Positions 45,147-52,800 of a stretch of DNA of 64,000 nucleotides are shown here, one piece after another. Origin of the DNA: Emticicia sp. BO119 (GTDB taxonomy: Bacteria > Bacteroidota > Bacteroidia > Cytophagales > Spirosomataceae); NCBI RefSeq assembly GCF_013912375.1, contig NZ_JACETV010000002.1, positions 248,001-312,000 of the forward strand, given 5' to 3'. The notes under the pieces were generated by a model. That model was given only the letters and a program-made list of their open reading frames with translations, did no database searches and was not told the origin of the DNA. A program made the position numbers and the translations under genes. Positions within the stretch are counted from its first letter, which is position 1, and each line of letters starts with the position of its first letter.

Positions 45147-45263
45147 AATAAACGTTCTTAAATTACCTGATTAGGTATAATAAACCTAAAGATATGTCTG
45201 AGTAGAGACAGGGCATTGCCCTGTCTCTACCAACAAATCTGCATTATTTAAAGAACGTTTATT
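45147..45263. repeat. Nested palindromic element inside the sugar operon
   Basis: Outer 13-base inverted repeat AATAAACGTTCTT (45147-45159) / AAGAACGTTTATT (45251-45263). In its centre is a perfect 13-bp hairpin GTAGAGACAGGGC / GCCCTGTCTCTAC with an ATT loop (45202-45230). Probably a MITE-like repeat; it could also attenuate or process the operon transcript. Confidence 0.65.
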
Positions 45264-45293
45264 GGTAGAAAATTAATCACTATGTCTCCTTCT

Positions 45294-46688
45294 TCAATGC
45301 TTATAAATCTCCCAACCCATATAATTACCCAATGCCTCTTCCAGAATATTGGCAGTTTTTGAGGCATTCATTACTACATGGTGCTCGAAGCCGTTTCTGC
45401 AAACATATTTCATAAGGCCTTGTAAATCAGGGATTTGTGCTACTGCACGATTCCCGAAAGTATTGAGCGGGTCGTTAGTCAGCTCGCCTTCACCTATGTA
45501 GGCTCTAATGATACCCTTTGGGTCATCTGTGCTGATGCGCCCGTAAGTAAGTGGCATGGCAGGGGTGCGGCCGTCTAATGCCCCGTATGTATTTTCTACA
45601 CCAACGGTAGTACCTAAAATTGGTGCATTACTGATTTGAATATCCGGCAGGAACGACTTCGCCCAGTTGCCGCAATGGAACAAGACACATTTGTTTTCAT
45701 CATCGGCATAGTTATTATTCCAGTCTACCAAGGCACTTGGCGAGCCTGATGCCAATTGCATGACATACATTGAAAGCGTACCTGTCACATCCACTTCGCA
45801 GGCACTTGGTAGCATATTTTCTGACATTATACTCATGCTTGTACAGACATTACAGCCATAGTTTTGTTGCAGCGATGTCCAGCATTGAATAGCTGTAGCA
45901 TCGAGGACATTCTCTTCCATAATTTCTTTCAGAACCACATCCAATCGTGCAATCTGTAACATGGCTTCGTTAGGCGTTCGGCCTTTAGGCGCATAAGCAT
46001 TGATTGATTCTAAATGTTGTATTACTTTGGTATCGTCAGTAGCTAATTTATTAGCTCTGCCTAAGATTTCAGACAGGTCAAAAGTTGTTACCGAGATGCC
46101 GTTTCTCTGAAGGATTTTCTCTGAATACCGAACCGTGTTAAATGCTCCAGGTCTTGCCCCGATTGCTCCGATTCGCACATTTTTTAACCCTTTTACTACC
46201 CGGCAAACCGCTGTAAAATCCAGCAAATCTCTCTGAAAATTTTCGCTTGCAGGCGAACTCACATGTTGGCTCGTTAAGGTATATTTGATACCATATTGAT
46301 ACAGATTATTGCAAACCGAAATCTTGCCACACCATGAATCCCGGCGGTTCACTACATTCATTTTACTGAGTTCATCGGGGTATGCCTGTATCAGCACCGG
46401 TACATTCAGATCGGCTAATTTGAGTGTATCAGCTACACCTTTTTCGTCACCAAAATTGGGTAGCAATACCAGTATTCCCATCAGTTCCTCCCGATGAGCT
46501 TTGAATAATTCAGCACATTTCTGTGCTTCCTTAAACGTTTCTACTCCCCCAAGCTTGGTGTCGTTACTGTCTAACAGGATAGGTTTAAGATTCAGTTTGG
46601 CAAAAACATCAATGATTTCGGTTCTTGCTTTTTCTACTAAACTATCCGGAAAAAAATCTCTGTTTCCGATAATAATTCCAATACTCAT
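45294..46688 (-). CDS. L-fucose/L-arabinose isomerase-family protein
   Basis: 464 residues from ATG at 46688 (MSIGIIIGNRDFFPDSLVEK); the longer frame beginning at 46709 is rejected. Blocks include GILVLLPNFGDEKGVADTL, VRIGAIGARPGAFNTVRYSE, CWTSLQQNYGCNVCTSMSIM, CEVDVTGTLSMYVMQLASG, VLFHCGNWAKSF and GRISTDDPKGIIRAYIGEGE, all as in the FucI/AraA-like C-terminal fold. It would interconvert an aldose and ketose. If the operon is for apiose, this would replace the xylose-isomerase-like enzyme of the described route. First structural gene after the DeoR regulator. Confidence 0.82.
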   Translation of the reverse strand: MSIGIIIGNRDFFPDSLVEKARTEIIDVFAKLNLKPILLDSNDTKLGGVETFKEAQKCAELFKAHREELMGILVLLPNFGDEKGVADTLKLADLNVPVLIQAYPDELSKMNVVNRRDSWCGKISVCNNLYQYGIKYTLTSQHVSSPASENFQRDLLDFTAVCRVVKGLKNVRIGAIGARPGAFNTVRYSEKILQRNGISVTTFDLSEILGRANKLATDDTKVIQHLESINAYAPKGRTPNEAMLQIARLDVVLKEIMEENVLDATAIQCWTSLQQNYGCNVCTSMSIMSENMLPSACEVDVTGTLSMYVMQLASGSPSALVDWNNNYADDENKCVLFHCGNWAKSFLPDIQISNAPILGTTVGVENTYGALDGRTPAMPLTYGRISTDDPKGIIRAYIGEGELTNDPLNTFGNRAVAQIPDLQGLMKYVCRNGFEHHVVMNASKTANILEEALGNYMGWEIYKH

Positions 46689-46754
46689 TTTTCTTATTTT
46701 TAAGCGCACAGAAGTAGGTCATTGTCGTAGTGTATCTGCGGCGGTTGGTAAGCT

Positions 46755-47522
46755 TTATGCTATGATTACTTCAATTTCGTTTTCCCTGAACACGTCCTTG
46801 TGTTTCTCTTCTATACCGGCATCGGTAATTATATAATCTATCAGTCCCAACGCACCAAGACTTGCCAAAGCACTCTTACCGATTTTTGTACTGTCAGCTA
46901 CCAGATAGGTTACTTCAGCGGCATCAATCATTGCTTTTTTTACCACTAAATCACTGATACTCGGATAAGTTAAACCTGATTTCAGTGAGATGCCTGCTGT
47001 GGCTAAAAATAGTTTCTGCACATTTAAGCCTTTAAAGAAATCAGCCGCTTTTTGTCCGGTTAATGAAAGGGTAGGGGGTTTAAATTCTCCTCCTGTCATA
47101 ATTACTTCAATGCTCGGTTCTGTGCCAAGCATCAGGGCTATGTTGAGGGCATTGGTGATGACAGTCAGGTTTTTAATGCCTGAGGTCTTTATCTTTTTGG
47201 CAATTTCGGTTGTGGTACTACCTGAATCGAGAATAATTGTATCACCCGTTTCGATAAACTCTAAGCATTTCTGCGCAATTACTTCCTTTTTATCGAGGTT
47301 ATCCTGATGTACCAGTGAAAAACTCCGAACCTGGTCTTCTACGTTTTTCAGGTAGGCTCCGCCATGCTCTTTGATTATTAAATCTTCGGCCTCTAATTTT
47401 TCTAAATCCTGCCGGATGGTTACTTCTGTTACTTTAAAAAGGCGCGCCAGATCGGCTACTTTGGCCGAGCCATCTTCACGCAATAATTCTAAAATTCTAT
47501 CTCTCCGCTGATTGGGTAGCAT
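46755..47522 (-). CDS. DeoR-family transcriptional regulator
   Basis: 255 residues: N-terminal DeoR helix-turn-helix (NQRRDRILELLREDGSAKV, VTEVTIRQDLEKLEAEDLI) and a sugar-phosphate-sensing domain (VIAQKCLEFIETGDTIILDSG, STTTEIAKKI, FLATAGISL, VADSTKIGKSAL). Such repressors usually respond to a phosphorylated pathway intermediate. It precedes the sugar operon in the same direction and diverges from the esterase gene across a 199-base region with decameric A-rich repeats. Confidence 0.93.
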   Translation of the reverse strand: MLPNQRRDRILELLREDGSAKVADLARLFKVTEVTIRQDLEKLEAEDLIIKEHGGAYLKNVEDQVRSFSLVHQDNLDKKEVIAQKCLEFIETGDTIILDSGSTTTEIAKKIKTSGIKNLTVITNALNIALMLGTEPSIEVIMTGGEFKPPTLSLTGQKAADFFKGLNVQKLFLATAGISLKSGLTYPSISDLVVKKAMIDAAEVTYLVADSTKIGKSALASLGALGLIDYIITDAGIEEKHKDVFRENEIEVIIA

Positions 47523-47590
47523 GGTTTACAAATGAATGTTAAATGGAATGAGATGCTAATTTACTATTTAATATTCATTTTCTTGAAGCA

Positions 47591-47667
47591 AAACTAAAAG
47601 AAAATAAAAGAAATAAAAAGAAAATAAACGAAAATATTTGACAAATGATTTTTTGCTTTTATTTTCG
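47591..47667. promoter_or_regulatory. Phased decameric repeats, candidate DeoR operator region
   Basis: Five 10-base units in direct register (47591-47640: aaactaaaag, aaaataaaag, aaataaaaag, aaaataaacg, aaaatatttg) plus an inverted copy CTTTTATTTTCG (47656-47667). The spacing matches one helical turn, so the region is probably curved, with several identical regulator half-sites. It serves the divergent promoters of DeoR and the esterase gene. Confidence 0.55.
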
Positions 47668-47721
47668 CATATCAAAAATAAGTCAAAGCATTTATTTAAA
47701 AAATTATAAAACAATCAAAAA

Positions 47722-48906
47722 ATGAAAAAAGCCATTTTCTTTTTAATAAATAAAAAAGGGATTCTTTATGCGCTAAATCTTTTGTTGTTACCATTACTCA
47801 TACAAGCGCAACGTCGCCCGAGTAAGATTGTTTCACCGGAAGTACTGCCGGATAATTCAGTTATCTTTCGTTTAAAAGCCCCGAATGCCAATTCGGTGCA
47901 ATTATCAGGTACATGGCCGAAATCATTTAAGAATATGATTCCTATGACAAAGGTTGACTCTGTATATGAGATAAAAATAGGGCCTTTACCTTCTGATATG
48001 TATGAATATGAGTTTATTTTAGATGGCATTCCTACCCTTGACCCCAACAGCAGTATGGTAACGCGCGATGGAGCGTGGATTCAGAACAGATTGATGGTGC
48101 CTGGTGCACAGGCGGATATTTATGATGTGAAGCCTGTTCCGCATGGTGATTTAAAGGCTGTATGGTATAATTCTGCTACTTTAGGTACAGAGCGCAGAAT
48201 GTTTATTTATACGCCTCCGGGATATGATAAAAATAAAAAAAGTTATCCGGTTCTCTATTTATTGCATGGAGGTGGGGGTGACGAAGAAGTGTGGCTGAGC
48301 AGAGGAAGAGCCAATTATATTATTGATAATCTGATTGCCACAGATAAAGCTGAACCAATGATTGTAGTGATTACGAATGGGAATCCGGTTACGACAGCAG
48401 CACCCTTAGACCGTCTGGCCGCCATGCAGAATAAGGTAGCACCCGGTATTAATTCGATGGCTTCCGGGAAATTTGAAGAAAGTTTAGTAAAAGATGTGAT
48501 TCCATACATTGAGAGTAATTATCGCGTAATTGCTGACGCAAACCACCGTGCCTTAACTGGTTTTTCGATGGGGGGGTATCAGACCCAGAATATTACCAAT
48601 GCTAATCCTGATAAATTTAAGTATATTGGCGTGATGAGTATGGGATTATTCTCAACATTTATCAAAGACGGCAACTATAAAAAGGAAGAGCATGTGAAAC
48701 AACTGAAGGAGTTGCAAAAAAATAACCCGAAAGTATATTGGATAGGCATAGCCAAAGATGATTTCCTGTATTCGAGCGTTGTAAAAATGAAAGAACTCTA
48801 TGATGAAGTCGGTTTTAAATATACTTATAGAGAGAATGAGGGTACGCACGATTGGAACTCATGGAGATTATATTTAAGCGAGTTTGCGCAATTGGCGTTT
48901 AAATAA
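47722..48906 (+). CDS. Secreted CE1-type carbohydrate esterase with CBM48-like domain
   Basis: 394 residues: signal peptide (ILYALNLLLLPLLIQAQ), an E-set/CBM48-like domain (~35-110: VIFRLKAPNANSVQLSGTWP, YEYEFILDGIPTLDPNS), then an alpha/beta-hydrolase esterase (~130-390) with oxyanion loop PVLYLLHGGGGDEEVW, nucleophile GFSMGGYQTQ and catalytic His in GTHDWNSWRLYL. The family removes acyl groups (feruloyl or acetyl) from plant polysaccharides. It is transcribed from the DeoR divergent region together with the next gene. Confidence 0.88.
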   Translation: MKKAIFFLINKKGILYALNLLLLPLLIQAQRRPSKIVSPEVLPDNSVIFRLKAPNANSVQLSGTWPKSFKNMIPMTKVDSVYEIKIGPLPSDMYEYEFILDGIPTLDPNSSMVTRDGAWIQNRLMVPGAQADIYDVKPVPHGDLKAVWYNSATLGTERRMFIYTPPGYDKNKKSYPVLYLLHGGGGDEEVWLSRGRANYIIDNLIATDKAEPMIVVITNGNPVTTAAPLDRLAAMQNKVAPGINSMASGKFEESLVKDVIPYIESNYRVIADANHRALTGFSMGGYQTQNITNANPDKFKYIGVMSMGLFSTFIKDGNYKKEEHVKQLKELQKNNPKVYWIGIAKDDFLYSSVVKMKELYDEVGFKYTYRENEGTHDWNSWRLYLSEFAQLAFK

Positions 48907-48942
48907 TGTATTGATGCTAAAGATGAAACAAAATACTAAAAA

Positions 48943-50454
48943 ATGAAAAGAAAACTCAATTCAATACTACTCTTGTTTTTTGGATTAATATTCATTGCGA
49001 ATACTACAATCGGACAATCAAAACCCCGAACCATTGTAACGACTGATGGAGAGATAGATGATGTAGATTCATTTATCAGAATGTTGTTGTATGCGAATGA
49101 ATTCAGAATAGAGGGATTGGTTTACAGTAGCTCGATGTGGCACTACAAAGGTGATGGTAAAGGCACTAAATTTGTCTCTGAAATGGCCATGACTAAAAAT
49201 CTGTATAAGGAAAAAACTGACCTCCGCTGGCCTGGTGTTACCTGGATGCAGGATTTAATCGGAGCTTATGAAAAAGTATATCCAAACCTTATTTTACACG
49301 ATAAATCTTTCCCGACAGCCAATTCGCTTCGGAAACTGATAAAAGTAGGCAATATTGATTTTGAGGGAGAGATGGAGAAAATAACTGAAGGCTCAGAACA
49401 TATTAAAAACAAATTGTTGGATGCCACTACCGAGCCTATCTATTTGCAGGTATGGGGTGGAACAAACACTATAGCCAGAGCTTTGAAATCAATAGAAGAA
49501 CAATATAAGCATACACCTCAATGGCCTCAGATTTATAAAAAAGTCTGTGATAAAGCCATTATTTACGCCATTTTAGACCAGGATGCTACTTATAAAAAAT
49601 ATGTTGCCCCAAACTGGAAAGACCTGAAGGTATTCTATAATGCCAGCCAGTTCTGGTGCTTTGCATATCCCTGGAAGAGAGCTGTTCCACAATCGCAACA
49701 TTATTTATTAGAGGGTAAATTTATGGGTGATGAAATCATCAATAATCATGGCCCGCTTACCAAAATGTATTATAGCTATGGCGACGGACAAAAACAGGAA
49801 GGTGATGATGAGCATATACATGGCGATTTGAGCAAAGTAAAAACCGGACAATGGGGTGCATTTGGTAAGTATGATTTTATATCAGAGGGAGATTCGCCGT
49901 CTTATCTGCATCTGATAGATGTAGGGTTGGGTAATATCCAGAATCCATCTTATGGTGGTTGGGGTGGTAGATTAAAGCAATCGGCGGATAATCCGAACCG
50001 CTGGGAGGATGGAAAAGAGGTGGCTGATTATAATCCGTTTACCCAAAAAATGGACTTAACCTATCCTCAAACCCGCTGGATAGAACCTATCCAATTGGAT
50101 TTTGCTTCCCGAGCGGACTGGTGTGTAAAAGATTTTAAAAGTGCCAACCATGCGCCAAAGGTTTCAGTTAAAACCGGAAATGCTATCAAAGCCAAAGCTG
50201 GTACTAAAGTACAGATTATAGCCAACGCCAAAGACCCCGATAAAAACAAGGTGAATTTTAATTACTGGCAATACAAAGAAGCCGGAACTGCCAAAGAAGC
50301 CGTGGAAATTAATAAGAAAACCAATGAAACGGCAGAAATAGCATTACCAGCAACACTCAATAGCGGAGATACAATTCATATCATTGTTGAAGGAAAAGAC
50401 GAAGGCATTCCTGCATTGACACGCTATCAAAGGGTGATAATAACAGTTTTGTAA
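48943..50454 (+). CDS. Secreted nucleoside-hydrolase-like (DUF1593) protein, second copy
   Basis: 503 residues: signal peptide (ILLLFFGLIFIANTTIGQS), domain start PRTIVTTDGEIDDVDSFIRM, then YLQVWGGTNTIARALKSIEE, FISEGDSPSYLHLIDVGLGN and a C-terminal Ig-like domain (VQIIANAKDPDKNKVNFNYW). Paralogous to the protein at 40255 along its full length, with a longer central insert. Paired with the CE1 esterase under the DeoR divergent region, suggesting the two paralogues act on the same glycan from opposite arms of the locus. Confidence 0.85.
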   Translation: MKRKLNSILLLFFGLIFIANTTIGQSKPRTIVTTDGEIDDVDSFIRMLLYANEFRIEGLVYSSSMWHYKGDGKGTKFVSEMAMTKNLYKEKTDLRWPGVTWMQDLIGAYEKVYPNLILHDKSFPTANSLRKLIKVGNIDFEGEMEKITEGSEHIKNKLLDATTEPIYLQVWGGTNTIARALKSIEEQYKHTPQWPQIYKKVCDKAIIYAILDQDATYKKYVAPNWKDLKVFYNASQFWCFAYPWKRAVPQSQHYLLEGKFMGDEIINNHGPLTKMYYSYGDGQKQEGDDEHIHGDLSKVKTGQWGAFGKYDFISEGDSPSYLHLIDVGLGNIQNPSYGGWGGRLKQSADNPNRWEDGKEVADYNPFTQKMDLTYPQTRWIEPIQLDFASRADWCVKDFKSANHAPKVSVKTGNAIKAKAGTKVQIIANAKDPDKNKVNFNYWQYKEAGTAKEAVEINKKTNETAEIALPATLNSGDTIHIIVEGKDEGIPALTRYQRVIITVL

Positions 50455-50485
50455 GTGTTAATTTTTTCGATATAGCTTAATTGAA

Positions 50486-50516
50486 AAGGGGTTTCTCGCT
50501 ATTAGAGGAATCCCTT
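50486..50516. terminator. Convergent hairpin between the DUF1593 and DUF4832 genes
   Basis: AAGGGGTTTCTC pairs with GAGGAATCCCTT (12 bp with two wobbles) around a 7-base loop; no marked T-run. Confidence 0.6.
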
Positions 50517-50570
50517 GTTATTTAAGTTTTAAATATTCTACTCGAAATGAATATTGCAGGATCGTTGAAA

Positions 50571-51968
50571 TCAGTTCATTACATTTAATTCAACTTCTAA
50601 ATCATTGTATCCTCTTTTTGAATCCCAGATGCCTTCATTAGCAAACCTAACCGCATAGTCAACTCTGTCTTTAATGGATGGTGATATATCTGGTAGATAA
50701 AGGTATAAATGATACTTACCAGAATTTATACCTTTTGGTAACTTGATTTGTTCAACAATTTTACCAAACTTCCCCAGCCATTTTCTGGGGTCAGTTTTCA
50801 ATTTTACTATTACTTCTTTGCTGGTTATGGTATTTACGAAAACCAGATATGCTTTTCTTTCATTGAACATGGCCGCAAAACCTTTGTTCTCAATACCTAA
50901 TTCTACTTTAAAAGCCTTAGATTTTGATACCTTTTTGGGATAGCTTATGAAATTTAACTGTAACCGATACCCAAGATTATTAAAAATATCGTCATAGCAA
51001 TTATCTCCTCTTTTCCACTGGTTCATTAATTCCATCGGATAGTCCAGATTTAAAAATGACCAATGAAATTTTCTTAACTCTACCAAAGCATTAGGGCAAT
51101 CGGAACGTGGTGAATTAACTTTACAGGTCTCTCCACCCATCGGTAAATATCTTGTTTGATTTTCCAAAAAACTGTATTCAGTACTCATTTTTGTCTTCAC
51201 ATAAGTGCCTATATCCGTATCGCTTGCTAAAAAGCAATCATTATGAAACCCTATACGAGATTCATTTGACTTATTAAAAGCTTTTGCTGTAGTAATAATC
51301 GTATTGCCATACATACCTGTTTTATATCTTGGGGTTCTTATCTGAACCATTCGGCTAGCAGGTAGGGCTTCTAATAAAGCATCAAGGACTTCTCTTCTTG
51401 CCGGATAATTTGGTTCAGAATCAATTCTTGTTGGAATACCAAACTCTTCCTGCGTTGTGGCATGCCATTCGCCATAAGTGCCGATGAATCCGGCCTGAAC
51501 TACATAAATTACGTCCACATTCTTTTCAAAAAGAGGTTTCAGTTGTTGAATATGACTGATAATCATCCTTTTTGAAGCATCCCGTACGCTTGCCTTTGAA
51601 TTTTTTGTGTATGAAAATCTGATGACCGCTTTCAAGCCAATTTTCCTGAGTATATCAAAATCAGCCTGTACATTATCAAGATAACCCTGTGAGATAGGGG
51701 AGTTAATAAATTCATCCAGATAAAAACCTCTGTAAATTAATGAGATATTGGCTCGTTTTAAAGTATCAAGTACATTTTCTTTAAGCCTTGAATAATACTT
51801 TGAGTTAGTATCAAAGTGTTGATAAAACCCTCTTTCCGGATTGAATATCTTTTCTTGGGTAGGCCGGAATCCACTATAATTTACAATAGAAGAGGTAGTT
51901 TGATTTTGCTTGGCAACAAAGGCCATACAGCAAAACAAGACGATTAAATATAATAATCTGATTTTCAT
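50571..51968 (-). CDS. Secreted DUF4874/DUF4832 protein
   Basis: 465 residues from ATG at 51968, at the signal peptide (IRLLYLIVLFCCMAFVA); an upstream start at 51995 adds nine residues. Residues ~40-220 contain IFNPERGFYQHF, SLIYRGFYLDEF, VIRFSYTKN and VVQAGFIGTYGEWHA (DUF4874-like, barrel-like), and residues ~230-460 form the DUF4832-type beta region (NDCFLASDTDIGTYV, YLPMGGETC). Such proteins occur in glycan-related contexts; activity unknown. It stands alone between a hairpin and a repeat. Confidence 0.75.
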   Translation of the reverse strand: MKIRLLYLIVLFCCMAFVAKQNQTTSSIVNYSGFRPTQEKIFNPERGFYQHFDTNSKYYSRLKENVLDTLKRANISLIYRGFYLDEFINSPISQGYLDNVQADFDILRKIGLKAVIRFSYTKNSKASVRDASKRMIISHIQQLKPLFEKNVDVIYVVQAGFIGTYGEWHATTQEEFGIPTRIDSEPNYPARREVLDALLEALPASRMVQIRTPRYKTGMYGNTIITTAKAFNKSNESRIGFHNDCFLASDTDIGTYVKTKMSTEYSFLENQTRYLPMGGETCKVNSPRSDCPNALVELRKFHWSFLNLDYPMELMNQWKRGDNCYDDIFNNLGYRLQLNFISYPKKVSKSKAFKVELGIENKGFAAMFNERKAYLVFVNTITSKEVIVKLKTDPRKWLGKFGKIVEQIKLPKGINSGKYHLYLYLPDISPSIKDRVDYAVRFANEGIWDSKRGYNDLEVELNVMN

Positions 51969-52100
51969 GATCCTGTTATGATTTATTTTCTGCATTTGTT
52001 ACTTCTAACTTGATTCAAATGAGAATGTTATCAGCTACAGTAGATTTGTGATTTAATAACTTTTATTGAAACTGATTTAGTTACATTTTAAGTATTGAGG

Positions 52101-52263
52101 CTGTTTAAACTTATATAAAAACTATACAATTGATGCTTGTTCTTAGCCTTACTTTTTGTCTTGATACAAAAAGTAACAAAAAAATCAAGAAAATTTAAAC
52201 TCGCTGACGCTCAAACAGTAAATTTTCGGGCTAGGCTTCTTTAAAAAAGAAAAGTTTAAACAG
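52101..52263. repeat. MITE-like element with 12-bp terminal inverted repeats
   Basis: CTGTTTAAACTT (52101-52112) and AAGTTTAAACAG (52252-52263) are perfect inverted repeats. Inside lies a 10-bp hairpin TTACTTTTTG / CAAAAAGTAA (52149-52176) of a kind that recurs in Bacteroidota intergenic DNA (family knowledge). No transposase. With the flanking hairpin it fills most of the gene-free 51969-52353 region. The TGTTTAAA core is shared with the 20936 element. Confidence 0.65.
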
Positions 52264-52299
52264 GGTCATTATTTACAGATTAAAATGACCTATTCTGTT

Positions 52300-52339
52300 A
52301 ATTAAAAAAAGCTACTTTTTAAAGTAGCTTTTTTTAATT
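52300..52339. terminator. Bidirectional terminator palindrome
   Basis: Two 19-base arms, centred on GCTACTTT / AAAGTAGC with A7 and T7 tails, separated by two bases. A T-run follows the stem on either strand. It lies just past the stop of the small basic protein gene. Confidence 0.85.
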
Positions 52340-52353
52340 GTTACGATTCTGTT

Positions 52354-52596
52354 TTATGAGTCAATCTTTTGTGGGGTCTCGCCTCTGGCTAAAAGCCTTT
52401 TTTCTTTATTCTTTTTCCTCCGCTCTTTTTCGTAGGCATTTACCCGCTCTTTATTTATCCGCCTGTACTCACGACAATATTCTTTCATTTCTTCCCGATG
52501 TTGTTCAGCATATTCACGAGAAGTCTTGTTCAGTTTCTCCCTGTTTTTTTCTCTGTATTTTTTTTGATATTCCCTTTGATAGTCAGTTGTTTTCAT
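52354..52596 (-). CDS. Small Lys/Arg/Glu-rich helical protein
   Basis: 80 residues, more than half charged. Short units such as YQREYQKKYREKNREKLNK, YAEQHREEMKEYCREYRR and VNAYEKERRKKNKEKR repeat the (Y/N)-x-(K/R)E pattern with ~11-residue spacing, predicting one long charged helix. Similar Lys/Glu/Tyr arrays precede HNH nuclease domains in some phage proteins (family knowledge), but no such domain is present here. A DNA/RNA-binding role is possible; none can be assigned. Confidence 0.6.
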   Translation of the reverse strand: MKTTDYQREYQKKYREKNREKLNKTSREYAEQHREEMKEYCREYRRINKERVNAYEKERRKKNKEKRLLARGETPQKIDS

Positions 52597-52749
52597 AATG
52601 GATAAGTATTTTGCAAAAGTTTGATTTCAGTTTTCAAAAGTAGAAGATTTTTTAAATTATCATAATTTTTTATAGGGTTTATTAACGGTTTTGTTTTCTC
52701 AGAAAATAATAATGAAGGAACCATTGTTAGTATTAAGACTACTCAACAA

Positions 52750-52778
52750 AAAGACAGTCACCAATGGCAACTGTCTTT
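52750..52778 (-). terminator. Terminator of the 838-residue surface protein
   Basis: AAAGACAGT (52750-52758) pairs with ACTGTCTTT (52770-52778), giving a T-run on the minus strand. Confidence 0.8.
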
Positions 52779-52800
52779 CTCAATTCGATCGTCATAATAA

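Noticed and set aside
45202-45230. CRISPR or riboswitch explanation for the central hairpin
   Set aside because: There is one palindrome with no repeated spacers and no known aptamer core; a MITE-like repeat fits better.
34693-46688. Sulfo-transketolase or simple glycerol-use operon
   Set aside because: No sulfonate-handling enzyme is present, and a glycerol pathway would not need a split transketolase, pentose ABC importer and isomerase. Not disproved by sequence alone.
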